A DNA stretch of 64,000 nucleotides from Neobacillus soli NBRC 102451 (GTDB lineage: Bacteria; Bacillota; Bacilli; Bacillales; Cytobacillaceae), in contig NZ_BCVI01000029.1 in the NCBI RefSeq assembly GCF_001591665.1, positions 112,390 to 176,389 on the forward strand, given 5' to 3'. The position numbers were made by a program, and so were the translations under genes. Below the pieces are notes generated by a model. The model had not been told where the DNA came from. It saw only the letters and a list, made by a program, of their open reading frames with translations, and searched no databases. Positions 16,621 to 26,145 of this stretch are shown piece after piece (the stretch's first letter is position 1; every line of letters begins with the position of its first letter).

Positions 16621-17851
16621 GTGCCTTTGTGTTAGTAATATAGATAAAGGCATCGTATCTTTTTGACATCCTGGATGGAACATAGTTACCTAGATGTTCG
16701 TATTTCGGGCTGTATACGACTCCAATCGCCCGGTGACCAATCGGATGGTTAAAGAGTTCTTTGTTTTTGTCATTAAAAATTAAGACCTTATTAAACGCTC
16801 CCGCCTTATACATCAGGTCTTCCCAGCTGCCTGCTTCTGCTGGCGGCGTGATCATGATTTTAAAATTATCGCCCCATTGGTTGGCGGCTATGACAGAGCC
16901 CCGGTGTGTCCCGAATCCTACGATATATACTTGTTCGGCTCCTTCTTGCTCTCGTAAAATTTGGCCAACATTGACCATTCCTTCGTCAGCCATGTCCGTT
17001 GCCCGGGCATCCCCTACATGGGTATTGTGCTCCCAGACAATTCCTTTTGCCTTGTTAGAAAAAAAGGACATGATTCGATTGAGGACTTCAACCATATGGC
17101 GGTCCCGAATGTTCCATGACTCGGTACTGTCAACCACCATCGTCCGATAATAGTTCTCGGCGTTAGCCGTAACAATCGCATTCACCTCAAGATTTAACCC
17201 GCTTTCTTCATTTTCGGAGTAGTTATTTCTTTTTAAGCAGATATCAGTTAGAAGCTTTACCACTTCATTTCGACAATCTTCATTGTAAAAAGCAGCAGAG
17301 ACTCCATATTTTTCTGGCTGCCGGTTAAATGGTTCGAAACAGGCAAACGCATCCCGAGCTGCCTCAAGTTCAGGTGCCTTTGTTTTTTTCAAAAACATAA
17401 GAATTTCGTCCATCGATTCCCAAAGACTATAGACGTCAATTCCATAAAAACCAACCTGCTTTTCACGTGGCTGCGATTGATTATATTGCTTCAGCCATTC
17501 AATAAAGTCAACGATTTCCTCGTTTGCCCACATCCACGTCGGCCAGCGGTTAAAGGCTTGAACGACATCGCGGGCATGGGTGTTTTTAAAATCCCACCCT
17601 TTAATATATTGATTTATTTGTTGACATGCCGGCCAATCTCCTTCAACTGCGATGAAAGTAAAACCTTTCTCCTTGATGAGCCGTTTAGAAAGTTCCGCCC
17701 GGATTTTATAAAATTCCGATGTGCCATGTGACGATTCCCCAAGTAAAACAAACTTCTGCTGTCCAATTTCCCGTATACACACGTCTAAATCATCAAAGTC
17801 CCCAAACGGCACCGCAAAATCCCGTATTGCCTCAACAAACATCTTCTCCAT
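16586..17851 (-). CDS. Erythromycin esterase-family protein
   Basis: A 421-residue member of the Ere / succinoglycan-biosynthesis-like hydrolase superfamily. Family motifs are GESSHGTSEFYKIR (Glu39 and His42 are the catalytic-type residues), EGDWPACQQIN, GFYGIDVYSLW, VWEHNTHVGDARATDM and VGFGTHRGSVIAA. Chromosomal members in bacilli are mostly not proven macrolide esterases, so resistance should not be assumed. The start ATG 17851 follows TTGGAGG. It is on the opposite strand to its left neighbours and appears to be a single-gene unit. Confidence 0.85.
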   Translation of the reverse strand: MEKMFVEAIRDFAVPFGDFDDLDVCIREIGQQKFVLLGESSHGTSEFYKIRAELSKRLIKEKGFTFIAVEGDWPACQQINQYIKGWDFKNTHARDVVQAFNRWPTWMWANEEIVDFIEWLKQYNQSQPREKQVGFYGIDVYSLWESMDEILMFLKKTKAPELEAARDAFACFEPFNRQPEKYGVSAAFYNEDCRNEVVKLLTDICLKRNNYSENEESGLNLEVNAIVTANAENYYRTMVVDSTESWNIRDRHMVEVLNRIMSFFSNKAKGIVWEHNTHVGDARATDMADEGMVNVGQILREQEGAEQVYIVGFGTHRGSVIAANQWGDNFKIMITPPAEAGSWEDLMYKAGAFNKVLIFNDKNKELFNHPIGHRAIGVVYSPKYEHLGNYVPSRMSKRYDAFIYITNTKALRPLEVESAFL

Positions 17852-17967
17852 TTTTCAGCCTCCAAAGCTAAATCGATATCACCTAATAGGATGCTAAAAT
17901 CCAGAGGTTTCATACATGGGGGAAGACGGCAATCTGGAAGGTGCCTGGCAATGCATTTCTTGAGAAT

Positions 17968-18405
17968 CTAGTGCTTACTTTTCAACCAGCTAATGACTCC
18001 GTAAATAAGAAGCAGTAACACCCCCAACTCAATAGCATGGTCGGCCAAGTTAAGTATTCCGCCAGAGCGAATAATAAAATCTGTCACCTGCCCAAACAAA
18101 AGTCGATCAATGCCATTTCCAATGGCTCCTCCGACTAGGAATCCAAAACTACTATCAATGAGAGCACCCTTCATTTCACCGGTTCTACGAAAATAATAAA
18201 CACCTATTACGAACAGCACAGCCACAACTCCAAAGAGCCGAGCATAGCCTTGAAATAAGCCTCCTGCCATCCCGCTATTTTCGATATGTGTGAGTTGAAT
18301 TCCCCACAATGTAAATGTTTCATTGATGTCAATATAGGTCCGAATTAGATATTTAGAAAGCTGGTCCATCACAATAACAAGAATTGCAAACACATAAAAT
18401 AGCAT
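17968..18405 (-). CDS. lspA: Signal peptidase II (lipoprotein signal peptidase)
   Basis: A 145-residue, four-helix membrane protease. Both catalytic aspartates are present: Asp100 in GGAIGNGIDR and Asp122 in LNLADHAIEL; the usual motif is FNxAD, so Leu replaces Phe here. Asn43 (ENSG) is also conserved. It cleaves prolipoprotein signal peptides after diacylglyceryl transfer. In most Firmicutes the main lspA lies by rluD; this one stands alone, so it may be a second copy. The start is preceded by a weak AAAGTAGG-type site. Confidence 0.88.
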   Translation of the reverse strand: MLFYVFAILVIVMDQLSKYLIRTYIDINETFTLWGIQLTHIENSGMAGGLFQGYARLFGVVAVLFVIGVYYFRRTGEMKGALIDSSFGFLVGGAIGNGIDRLLFGQVTDFIIRSGGILNLADHAIELGVLLLLIYGVISWLKSKH

Positions 18406-18521
18406 ATATAGACCTACTTTCTTACTGGATCATTTGCATCCTAATTATCAGTATAATTGAAAGCTTATTTCTATTCTATTAACGGGTTCTCTTTAGGGGC
18501 CAAGGTAGTAAAATAACACAT

Positions 18522-18565
18522 AAAATCGCAGACCTATCCGTATAATCGGAGAGGTTGATTTTTTA
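18522..18565 (+). terminator. Imperfect hairpin upstream of the DUF4190 gene
   Basis: AAAATCGCAGACCTATCCG pairs imperfectly with CGGAGAGGTTGATTTTTT around TATAAT. The T-run is on the plus strand, where no gene precedes it. The remainder of 18406-18687 shows no feature. Confidence 0.45.
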
Positions 18566-18687
18566 TTTAAATAAAGCCCTTTGAAGATAACGAATGGCGA
18601 TTACAGACAAAAGGTTTAAAATAGAGGATATTTTATATCTAAGGTAAATAAATAATGGTAAAATTATCAAAAGGGAGTGGATATCGA

Positions 18688-18969
18688 ATGTCTGAAAATA
18701 GTCAAACAAACAATAGTTCAGTAATTTCTTTAACCGTTGGAATTCTGTCATTGTTAATACCTTTTATTGGTTTAATATTAGGCATTATCGGAATAGTATT
18801 TTCAAGAAAAGCCGTAAAAGAAATTAATAAAACAAATGAAAATGGTAAGGGCTTAGCAACCGCAGGTTTAATTTGTAGTATTGTCGGGATCATTTTGCAA
18901 CTATTTGCGGTACTGGGGTACATTGCGTTTTTTTCTTTACCTTCTTCAGGAACTACTATTGGTTTCTAA
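18688..18969 (+). CDS. DUF4190 membrane protein
   Basis: A 93-residue protein with two hydrophobic stretches, SLTVGILSLLIPFIGLILGI (about residues 12-31) and GLICSIVGIILQLFAVLGYI (about 58-77), joined by a basic loop FSRKAVKEINKTNENGKGLA. The GIIGIVFSRKA..NGKGLATAGLI arrangement is characteristic of DUF4190 proteins of unknown role. Start: AAGGGAG lies 9-11 nt before ATG 18688; an ATG at 18655 lacks such a site. A terminator follows at 18980. Confidence 0.75.
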   Translation: MSENSQTNNSSVISLTVGILSLLIPFIGLILGIIGIVFSRKAVKEINKTNENGKGLATAGLICSIVGIILQLFAVLGYIAFFSLPSSGTTIGF

Positions 18970-18979
18970 TTGAAATGCT

Positions 18980-19005
18980 AAAAAGAGCAAAATGTGCTCT
19001 TTTTA
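18980..19005 (+). terminator. Terminator after the DUF4190 gene
   Basis: AAAAAGAGCA / TGCTCTTTTT with a 5-nt loop. Confidence 0.85.
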
Positions 19006-19196
19006 TTTGCATTTTATTGCTAATTATCTCGTTATACTCCACCGTGAAAATTATCTTATTATATTAATTTTATAAAAATAATTCATATTCCATTAACTTT
19101 TGCCTTTTTTCTGCTTATCATTTATGCTATATTATAAAAAGTAAATTCATTCTATTCTGCAAATGGGAATAATCTGACAACTAAGGGGAGATTGAA

Positions 19197-19967
19197 ATGA
19201 AGAAGTTTGGTTTATTTAGTTTGTTTTTAATCCTTACAATTTTTATCGCAGCTTGTGGTAGTAGTGACGCAACAAGCGGGAAAGAGGAAAAGAGTAAGGT
19301 GTATAAAGTAGGTGTGGATACTACTTATCCTCCATTTGAATTTAAAGAAGGAAACGACTATAAGGGTATCGATATTGATTTAATCAATGCAGTAGCAAAG
19401 AATCAAGGATTCAAAATTGAACTTTCTTCAATGGATTTTGGTGGAATCATCCCAGCAATGCAAGCTAATCAGCTAGATGTGGCTATTGCAGGAATGAGTA
19501 TTACAGAAGATAGAAAAAAAATAGTGGATTTCTCAACACCATATTTTGATGCAGGATTAACTGTAGTTGTTAAAAAAGATAATTCAAGCATTAAATCTGT
19601 AAATGATCTTAAAGGAAAAAAGGTAGCAGTTAAAAAAGGAACGACAGGTGCGAAATATGCACAAGACAATGCTGCCAAACTAGGAATTACTGTTGTTCAA
19701 TTTAATGACAGTCCTGCCATGTTCCAGGAAGTATCGAACGGAAATGCAGAAGCACTTATTGAAGATTATCCAGTTATCTCCTATGCAATTGCTCAAAAGG
19801 ACCTTGGCTTAACAATCGTGGGTGATCGATTGAATGGAGATCAATATGGAATTGCAGTATTAAAAGGACAAAACCAGAATCTTTTGAAAAAAATTAACAA
19901 AGGACTTGAAGAGATTAAAAAAGACGGAACCTATGATCAAATTATAAAAACTTATCTTGGTGAATAA
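19197..19967 (+). CDS. Polar amino-acid ABC transporter, substrate-binding lipoprotein
   Basis: A 256-residue family 3 solute-binding protein. Signal peptide and lipobox FIAAC end at Cys20, so it is a membrane-anchored lipoprotein. The motifs TTYPPFEFKEG, YKGIDIDLINAVA, DVAIAGMSITEDRKKIVDFS and VKKGTTGAKYA are those of GlnH/HisJ-type amino-acid binders. Glutamine, arginine or another polar amino acid is possible. GGGGAG fixes the start. TTGCCT-N17-TATGCT (19100-19128) may be the promoter. Permease and ATPase genes follow after a small hairpin. Confidence 0.92.
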   Translation: MKKFGLFSLFLILTIFIAACGSSDATSGKEEKSKVYKVGVDTTYPPFEFKEGNDYKGIDIDLINAVAKNQGFKIELSSMDFGGIIPAMQANQLDVAIAGMSITEDRKKIVDFSTPYFDAGLTVVVKKDNSSIKSVNDLKGKKVAVKKGTTGAKYAQDNAAKLGITVVQFNDSPAMFQEVSNGNAEALIEDYPVISYAIAQKDLGLTIVGDRLNGDQYGIAVLKGQNQNLLKKINKGLEEIKKDGTYDQIIKTYLGE

Positions 19968-19985
19968 TAGATTTTTGAGCAATAG

Positions 19986-20012
19986 GCGCGCTTATAGCGC
20001 GCTTTCTTTTTG
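19986..20012 (+). terminator. Intercistronic hairpin between binding protein and permease
   Basis: GCGCGC-TTATA-GCGCGC followed by TTTCTTTTT. Located inside an operon, it probably lets part of transcription stop or protects the upstream mRNA, so the binding protein is made in excess over the membrane parts. Confidence 0.7.
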
Positions 20013-20028
20013 AAAGGGGATGATAAAG

Positions 20029-20673
20029 ATGGATATTATTTCTGCAGCTATTCCAATGTTATTAAAAGGACTTCAAGTTACTCTATATATTTTTGTAATA
20101 GCTATTATTCTTGGTTTTTTAATTGGTTTAGTCATCGCATTATTAAGATTGGCTCCGAGTAAGATTTTAAACTGGATTGCAAAGGTTTATGTGGACGCGA
20201 TTCGAGGTACGCCATTTATTGTACAATTGTTTTTTATCTATTTCGGCGTGAATTCTTTACAATTGGTGTCCTTAAACAGCACAACAGCTGGGATCGTCAC
20301 TGTTGCTATTAATGCGGGGGCATATTTTGCTGAGATTATCAGAGCGGGAATTCAATCGATTGATAAGGGACAAACAGAAGCGGCAAGATCGATTGGTTTT
20401 ACGGGTGTACAAACGATGCGATATGTGGTGCTCCCACAGGCATTTAGAAGAATGCTTCCTACCATTACCAACCAGTCCATTATTAGTTTAAAAGATACTT
20501 CTCTATTATCCGTTATTGGGATAGCCGACTTAACACAGCAAGGGCAAATCCAAGCTTCAGCAACCTTCGAGGCTTTCAAGATTTGGCTGGCTGTTGGTGT
20601 TATTTACTTTATCATTATTTATTTATTAACCATCTTAGCTAATTTCATCGAAAGGAGGATTCAGCTTCGATGA
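20029..20673 (+). CDS. Polar amino-acid ABC transporter, permease
   Basis: A 214-residue HisM/GlnP-type permease with about five membrane helices. The EAA loop reads [24 protein letters not shown] (about residues 120-143) with the conserved Gly, and [14 protein letters not shown] precedes it. [14 protein letters not shown] is the typical second cytosolic motif. ATG 20020 overlaps its own AAAGGGG site, so ATG 20029 (9 nt spacing) is preferred. Its TGA overlaps the ATPase start by 4 nt. Confidence 0.92.
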   Translation: MDIISAAIPMLLKGLQVTLYIFVIAIILGFLIGLVIALLRLAPSKILNWIAKVYVDAIRGTPFIVQLFFIYFGVNSLQLVSLNSTTAGIVTVAINAGAYFAEIIRAGIQSIDKGQTEAARSIGFTGVQTMRYVVLPQAFRRMLPTITNQSIISLKDTSLLSVIGIADLTQQGQIQASATFEAFKIWLAVGVIYFIIIYLLTILANFIERRIQLR

Positions 20674-21398
20674 GCATGATCAAAGTTAAAAATCTAAGAA
20701 AATCGTTTGGTAAGATAGAGGTTTTAAAGGATATCAATGCAGAGGTACAAGAACAAGAGGTAGTTTGTGTAATTGGTCCATCTGGTTCAGGAAAGAGTAC
20801 GTTCCTTCGCTGCTTAAATCGCCTAGAGGAAATTTCAGGTGGCGAAGTAGTTATTAACGGACAAGATATCACAGACAACAAGATCAATATAAACAAAGTT
20901 AGACAAGAAGTGGGGATGGTTTTTCAGCAATTCAATCTATTCCCTCATAAAACCGTCTTAGAAAACATCACGATGGGACCCATTAAAATTCGCACTACCG
21001 ACAAATCAGCTGCGGATAAATTAGCATTTGAGCTGCTTGATAAAGTAGGGTTAAGAGAAAAAGCTTATAGTTTTCCGGGCGAACTATCCGGAGGGCAAAA
21101 ACAACGTGTTGCCATCGCAAGGGCGCTGGCAATGAATCCTAAAATCATGCTTTTTGACGAGCCGACATCTGCACTTGACCCCGAAATGGTCGGAGATGTA
21201 TTAGAAGTAATGAAACAGCTTGCTAAAGAAGGGATGACAATGGTGGTGGTTACCCATGAAATGGGCTTTGCACGTGAAGTGGGGGACCGGGTCATATTCA
21301 TGGACGGCGGCTATATTGTGGAAGAAAATGAACCAAATGAGTTGTTCAGTAACCCTCAGCATGACCGAACCAAGGCGTTCTTAAGCAAAGTCCTATAA
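20670..21398 (+). CDS. Polar amino-acid ABC transporter, ATPase
   Basis: A 242-residue GlnQ-type ATPase. Walker [10 protein letters not shown] is at residues 36-44, Q-loop FQQFNLFPH, signature [15 protein letters not shown], Walker [14 protein letters not shown] and H-loop VVTHEMGFA are all intact. It forms the dimer that powers the importer made of the two preceding genes. Start ATG overlaps the permease stop (ATGA). Confidence 0.94.
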   Translation: MSMIKVKNLRKSFGKIEVLKDINAEVQEQEVVCVIGPSGSGKSTFLRCLNRLEEISGGEVVINGQDITDNKININKVRQEVGMVFQQFNLFPHKTVLENITMGPIKIRTTDKSAADKLAFELLDKVGLREKAYSFPGELSGGQKQRVAIARALAMNPKIMLFDEPTSALDPEMVGDVLEVMKQLAKEGMTMVVVTHEMGFAREVGDRVIFMDGGYIVEENEPNELFSNPQHDRTKAFLSKVL

Positions 21399-21444
21399 TC
21401 AATCATTTACCGTCTATTGAGCTGGAAAATATACGGAATACAAG

Positions 21445-21492
21445 GTGCCAGGCACTAACCAGAAATCTGGAAGGTGCCTGGCACTATTTTTC
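21445..21492 (+). repeat. GTGCCAGGCAC palindrome after the amino-acid importer
   Basis: GGTGCCAGGCAC and GTGCCTGGCACTATTTTT around AACCAGAAATCTGGAA. An outer AATACGGAA / TTCCGTATT pair (from about 21428 to 21500) extends the stem. It is positioned as the operon terminator. Confidence 0.75.
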
Positions 21493-21503
21493 CGTATTAA
21501 TAG

Positions 21504-21544
21504 AACGCCCTTATCTACTATTGTAGGCAAGGGCGTTTTTTTTG
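21504..21544 (+). terminator. Second terminator of the amino-acid importer
   Basis: AACGCCCTT / AAGGGCGTT with a 16-nt loop and a T8 run. Confidence 0.85.
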
Positions 21545-21563
21545 TCTCGAAAATCTTAGAAAA

Positions 21564-21575
21564 GGGGGGGGGGGG
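21564..21575 (+). repeat. Run of 12 G
   Basis: An uninterrupted G12 tract in the intergenic region between the importer operon and the exopolysaccharide cluster. Such tracts are rare in this AT-rich DNA and are prone to slippage (or to sequencing error). No gene is clearly phased by it. Confidence 0.8.
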
Positions 21576-21763
21576 ATTATGAAATTCATCACGCATCTTG
21601 GATGGTTTAATACTTAACATAAGATTAACATCCAATTAATTAATCATTAGTATTTTAAGCATAAAATAAAACTGTAGCAATTCCTTTTCATATACAAGTT
21701 GTCGATTTGGAGTGAGTCTTTTTCAAAGTAGAAGAATCACTATTCTAATTTGGGGGTAATACT

Positions 21764-21874
21764 ATGAACAATTTTTTGAATTTTATGTTTTTAGCATTAA
21801 TCACGGCTTCCTTTATCAGAATTTTTTATTGCTCATTCTTTAGATCAAAAGAGAAAAGACATAATTATCACTAA
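21764..21874 (+). CDS. Possible small membrane peptide, 36 aa
   Basis: ATG with TTGGGGG 7 nt upstream opens a 36-codon frame. The product has one hydrophobic segment (FLNFMFLALITASFIRIFY) and a basic tail (RSKEKRH), as in many bacilli small membrane proteins. There is no homology I recognise. It lies in the otherwise gene-free 21399-21937 stretch. Confidence 0.4.
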   Translation: MNNFLNFMFLALITASFIRIFYCSFFRSKEKRHNYH

Positions 21875-21937
21875 GTACAAATTATTCATCTATTTCTTCT
21901 TCAATTTTTTCCGTTTTTTTCTTCAGTCCGTCAGAAT

Positions 21938-23095
21938 CTACACTAAATGGAGCATATTATTAAAGACTTCGTTCCAGTTTTTTGTTTTAGCTAGCTCCTT
22001 ACGCATGAGTACATCGTTTTCGTGATTCTTTTGACTCTCCAATTTTTCACATGCTCGGATAAATTGGCTAGAATCATTAGTATCTAAATGGGTATATACT
22101 GATTCCGCAGCATATTTTTTAGTAGATGGCAAATGCAACCCAACGACAGATTTACCTGCTGCCAAAAATTCAAATAGCTTTAACGGAAATACAGCTTGAT
22201 TATATTGAGATGATTTGTATGGCATCATGCCAATATCAATTAAGTTCATATATTTCGGGACCTCGGAAGGAGCAACACTTCCAGTCCACAGGATATTCCT
22301 TTCATTTAATAAACTTTTAAATTTAGGGTGATCATTTGTCCCATCTGGTCCGACAAATAGAAACAGCCACTCCCGTTTCTTTTGTGCTACTTCTTGGATG
22401 AGATCAAAATCAAGTTTTGGTTTAATTCCCCCAATAAACCCCAAAACAGTTCCATCAAAATTTACAGGAAGAATATTCTTTATTTTTGTTTGATGGTTTG
22501 CAAATAAATCATATTCCACGCCATTTTCAAATGTAAACACCTTTTCTTTGCTACCTAACATATCTACAATTCTCATCCGTAAATAATCGGATGTACAAAA
22601 AATGACATTGGCCCTATGAATAATTCGATTTTCTGCGCTTGAGATAATGGTCTGTCTGAAAGCGGAAAGGATTGAATTTTTCCCACTAATAGGAGAAGCC
22701 CATAAATCACTGCAATCATAGATCACTTTATTCCAGGGAAAGAGGTCAGAAAGCGAAGCAAAGCCAGGGAAGGTATACCACAAATGAATAGTATCCTGTT
22801 CCTGAGCTTGTTTTAAATATGAGAGTAATGGCTGTAATTTATTTTTGTGAAATCGATCGAGATAGCGCGCAAATCGAAACACTTTTTGTGGAAACAGATC
22901 GTGAATGGTCCATTGTTTTATTCCATTTGTCAATGTTGTATAGGACTTTTCTGGTTGATTTGGGGTTGGACATAACCAGATCACTTCTTTTGTTTCAGGC
23001 TGTTTTTGCAGAAATTCCGCAAGTCGATGTCTTCGATAGCGCAGCTGATCTTGTTCCCATTCCCCGGTTGCAACAATGATATGTATGTTTTTCAT
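21938..23095 (-). CDS. Glycosyltransferase (GT4-like)
   Basis: A 385-residue GT-B glycosyltransferase. The C-terminal domain shows VLGFIGGIKPKLDFDLI, WLFLFVGPDG, ILWTGSVAPSEVPKYMNLID, GMMPYKSSQYNQAVFPLKLFE and FLAAGKSVVG, the nucleotide-sugar binding region of GT1/GT4 enzymes. Start: AAGGATGG lies 5 nt before ATG 23095; a longer frame from 23137 lacks a site. It is the last gene of the minus-strand exopolysaccharide cluster. Donor and acceptor are unknown. Confidence 0.85.
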   Translation of the reverse strand: MKNIHIIVATGEWEQDQLRYRRHRLAEFLQKQPETKEVIWLCPTPNQPEKSYTTLTNGIKQWTIHDLFPQKVFRFARYLDRFHKNKLQPLLSYLKQAQEQDTIHLWYTFPGFASLSDLFPWNKVIYDCSDLWASPISGKNSILSAFRQTIISSAENRIIHRANVIFCTSDYLRMRIVDMLGSKEKVFTFENGVEYDLFANHQTKIKNILPVNFDGTVLGFIGGIKPKLDFDLIQEVAQKKREWLFLFVGPDGTNDHPKFKSLLNERNILWTGSVAPSEVPKYMNLIDIGMMPYKSSQYNQAVFPLKLFEFLAAGKSVVGLHLPSTKKYAAESVYTHLDTNDSSQFIRACEKLESQKNHENDVLMRKELAKTKNWNEVFNNMLHLV

Positions 23096-23192
23096 TGGTC
23101 CCATCCTTCTTTTAAATGAAATAATAAGAATTTCCATTGAACTTTGATAATGATGCGCTCAGCGGCGAGAGGCGAGACGACTTCGCATTTCT

Positions 23193-23951
23193 TTATATTC
23201 TTTTCGCCACAGCATGAAAGGCATAATGTGAAAAGCACCAAAATGCCTTTAGTAGATGGAGCTTTTCCACCTTGCGATAGACAAACCAATTCATTTTTGC
23301 TGCTTTCCATTTGTTTTTTGAAATGGAGGGATTTCCAATGCGGTACTCGGCCAAATTTTCATTCAACCCGTAAGCATGGATGCCCTTTTTTAAAATGGCT
23401 AGCCATGTGGCCATATCTTGCCGTGTTCGTATGTTTGGCATTTGAATTTGGCCGACTTTGTCTCGATCAACCATTACGGTCAAACATCCGATAATCGTAT
23501 TCTTTAACATAGCATTATACGAAACTTTTGCAGGTGCAGAGACTTGTTTATTCAATCGGACACCTTCATTTGTAATGAATTCGTAACCAGTAAACGTAAA
23601 AGCATAATCATTAGTCTGCATGAAGGAAAGTTGTTTTGCTAATTTTTCAGGCTTCCAGCAATCATCGCTATCAAGGAAAGCGACGTATCTGGCCAATGCA
23701 TGCCTTAATGCTAGATTTCGGGCAACTGCAGCACCACCATTTTGATCCAAGTAGATCACATGTATTCTTTCATCTACTTTTTCATAACGTTTTAATATTT
23801 CTGGTGTATCATCCGTCGAACAATCATCGACAATGATCATTTCCCAGTTCTGAAAGGTTTGTTTTCTAACAGATTCGATCGTTTGTTCAATAGACAAACT
23901 AGCGTTATATGAAGGTGTGATTATGGATATCAAAGGCTGCAGTGGACTCAT
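23193..23951 (-). CDS. Family 2 glycosyltransferase
   Basis: A 252-residue GT-A enzyme. It begins PLISIITPSYNASLSIEQTI, followed by MIIVDDCSTDDT and the DxD-type metal motif FLDSDDCWKPEKL near residues 92-104. These bind the nucleotide sugar and Mn2+/Mg2+. TAGGAGG lies 7 nt before the ATG. It most likely adds one sugar of the repeat unit on the cytosolic face of the membrane. Confidence 0.92.
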   Translation of the reverse strand: MSPLQPLISIITPSYNASLSIEQTIESVRKQTFQNWEMIIVDDCSTDDTPEILKRYEKVDERIHVIYLDQNGGAAVARNLALRHALARYVAFLDSDDCWKPEKLAKQLSFMQTNDYAFTFTGYEFITNEGVRLNKQVSAPAKVSYNAMLKNTIIGCLTVMVDRDKVGQIQMPNIRTRQDMATWLAILKKGIHAYGLNENLAEYRIGNPSISKNKWKAAKMNWFVYRKVEKLHLLKAFWCFSHYAFHAVAKRI

Positions 23952-23965
23952 TAAAAAACCTCCTA

Positions 23966-24652
23966 TTAAAATGATTGTTTTCGAACAATTTCAGGAAAGA
24001 CGATCCATAAAAAGCTGATGGTAATGCCCAATAATATCCCTAAAACCGCTCTTTCTTTTGAGTTGAAGGCTCTATTTGCTGTTTCGATCGCTTCTTTATT
24101 TGCTGATTTTAATACTGCCGCCGGTTTGATGTCATTTTGAGCGGTCTTCAGTTCATATAAGAAGCGTTGCTGATCTACCATTGCCTCTGGAGCTACTTTT
24201 TCGTCTTTTAATGCTTCAATAGATTCCTGGATGATGGTTTGCTTTTTTTGAAACCTCTCTCGATCCATGGCTATAAAGGCGTCTGATATCTTGTTAATTA
24301 CCTCAACCGCGCTTTGTCCTGGATGGTCTGTATACGATAGATTGATCATATAATCCGCACCCGCTGTTACTTGTAATTTCGTGGTAATTTCCTCATGCTT
24401 TTCTTCCCATAGCATGGCTAAATTTTCTTCATAAAAAGGGGCATTCGTTAACAAAGTGATGACACGTTTTGGATCATTTAAACTTGGATTATTGTAGCTC
24501 CCTAAGGTAATGGTTGCTTCGGTCGTATAGCTCGAAGCTTCCTTTCCTACCGGAAGAAGCCAACCGATCACACCTAGAAATAGGGGGACCGCTATTAATA
24601 TCAAGAAGTATTTTTTACTTCTTTCTTTCAACCTTTGAATCATTAATCCCAT
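23966..24652 (-). CDS. Wzz/CpsC-type chain-length regulator
   Basis: A 228-residue polysaccharide co-polymerase. TM1 is near residues 14-33 (YFLILIAVPLFLGVIGWLLP), the extracytoplasmic part has the ATITLGSYNNPSLND strand and a helix with FQKKQTIIQESIEALK, and TM2 is near 200-220 (AVLGILLGITISFLWIVFP). Only seven residues follow TM2, so there is no fused tyrosine kinase. No separate CpsD/BY-kinase or phosphatase gene is present in the cluster. It would set polymer length together with the Wzy polymerase encoded just before it. Confidence 0.78.
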   Translation of the reverse strand: MGLMIQRLKERSKKYFLILIAVPLFLGVIGWLLPVGKEASSYTTEATITLGSYNNPSLNDPKRVITLLTNAPFYEENLAMLWEEKHEEITTKLQVTAGADYMINLSYTDHPGQSAVEVINKISDAFIAMDRERFQKKQTIIQESIEALKDEKVAPEAMVDQQRFLYELKTAQNDIKPAAVLKSANKEAIETANRAFNSKERAVLGILLGITISFLWIVFPEIVRKQSF

Positions 24653-24666
24653 TTCAACCTTGCTCC

Positions 24667-26121
24667 TTAGTAGGAATTTTCTTCGTGAAGCTGATTATTC
24701 TTGCCTGTAAACACAGAAACCGTAGAAATGACTAATCCAAGAAACACCCAATGAAAAAATAGGTTGCTAATGGAACTTGGACTGATACTAGAAACGAGGA
24801 AGCCAATCATCCCCAGCATGCACGCTTCAAGTAAGCCTTTATATTTCCGACCTATACGTGTTTTGTAAAATGCATAGAGGCGAAAAAAAAGATAGGCATA
24901 CATGGTAACGTACCCAAGCAAAATGATGATCCCATAGTTACCCATAATTTCAGCCAGCCAGTTATGCACTTCTACTACATTGTTGGTTGCGTAGATTGGC
25001 TTGTTTTTTAAGTAGAAGGGAATATTGCCGGCACCAACGCCAAATCCGAATGATTCTAATGAAAAATGAAGGGTGTTTCTAAGCAAATTTAATCTCGCTA
25101 CATTAGAAGGAAGTATTTCATTACTCGGATAAGAGGCCGAAGCGCTAAGAAACTGATCGACCAAATGGACAAACTTGCCGGAAAATACAAGCGCAATCAA
25201 TAGAAGTACAGTAGAACCGATTAGGGCTGCGATTTTTTTAAAAAAAGTCGGAAGGAGTATAAAGAAATAAGCGATTAAGCCGATTATGACTCCGAGCAAG
25301 CTCGCCCGAGATTCTGTTAAATAAATGAGATACACAGATAAAATGGAAAGAAGAAAACTTGTTGTCGATAATAGTTTGCTTTGACTATTTTTGGCTACTG
25401 AAAGATAAAAAAAGAATGATATGGTTAGGAAGGTGGCAAAATCATTTTGATTAAAGAATACGGAAGTTGGATACGCCAGCTTATATTCAGGTGCTCCGTA
25501 AAGGGTTGAAGTAGGGAGCTGAATATGGGCAAAATGATTGATGAAGCCAATCATCATTAAAATGACGGTCATAACCATCCAAATTCCATAAAATAGGAAC
25601 AATCTAGTCATGCTTTTAAAGGTAAAAACGGCCAGAACGATAAACGAAATGCCCATTCCCAAAAGAAATAAGGATTTGATTCCATCGATAATGGATATTG
25701 CCCAAAGAAGTGAAACCACTGCATAGGCCATCCAAAACAATAGAAAAAGTAGAATACCCTTGACATGAACCTGGCTCCAAGATTGCGGGAGATTCTTTTC
25801 TTTCCTAACTTGTAAGATAAAGAGAATAACAGCCGCAATCAGCAGCAAACGGTACAAAAACAAACTAAAAAAGCCAACATGAATGGTTAAAACCGATTGA
25901 TTCAGAAAAGTTGTCGATACTAATATGTACATAACGCTTGGAAGCAGCGATCTACTATGAACATACATTTTTAATAGAACTGATAAGACGATAACAGACC
26001 ATATCCCTAGTAAAAAAATCGTTTCCATCGGCATTTTAACAAGTGAATAGACGATGGAGAGTCCTACTAAGAGAAAAGCTGACACACCTGTTGCTTGTTT
26101 AACCACCTGATTACGTTGCAT
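24667..26121 (-). CDS. O-antigen ligase/polymerase-like membrane protein (Wzy)
   Basis: A 484-residue protein with about 10-12 membrane helices. The large extracytoplasmic loop near residues 320-390 contains FGFGVGAGNIPFYL and VEVHNWLAEIMGNYGII, the Wzy_C pattern (H-N-x-x-L-E/A). Such proteins polymerise lipid-linked repeat units outside the membrane. A TTG at 26124 is adjacent, but TAGGAG fits ATG 26121. Located between the chain-length regulator and the epimerase genes. Confidence 0.85.
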   Translation of the reverse strand: MQRNQVVKQATGVSAFLLVGLSIVYSLVKMPMETIFLLGIWSVIVLSVLLKMYVHSRSLLPSVMYILVSTTFLNQSVLTIHVGFFSLFLYRLLLIAAVILFILQVRKEKNLPQSWSQVHVKGILLFLLFWMAYAVVSLLWAISIIDGIKSLFLLGMGISFIVLAVFTFKSMTRLFLFYGIWMVMTVILMMIGFINHFAHIQLPTSTLYGAPEYKLAYPTSVFFNQNDFATFLTISFFFYLSVAKNSQSKLLSTTSFLLSILSVYLIYLTESRASLLGVIIGLIAYFFILLPTFFKKIAALIGSTVLLLIALVFSGKFVHLVDQFLSASASYPSNEILPSNVARLNLLRNTLHFSLESFGFGVGAGNIPFYLKNKPIYATNNVVEVHNWLAEIMGNYGIIILLGYVTMYAYLFFRLYAFYKTRIGRKYKGLLEACMLGMIGFLVSSISPSSISNLFFHWVFLGLVISTVSVFTGKNNQLHEENSY

Positions 26122-26145
26122 CAAACTCCTACTCCCTTTTTCGCG

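Noticed and set aside
16586..17851. Macrolide resistance esterase
   Set aside because: The superfamily match is clear, but chromosomal bacilli members are generally of unproven activity; resistance cannot be inferred from sequence.
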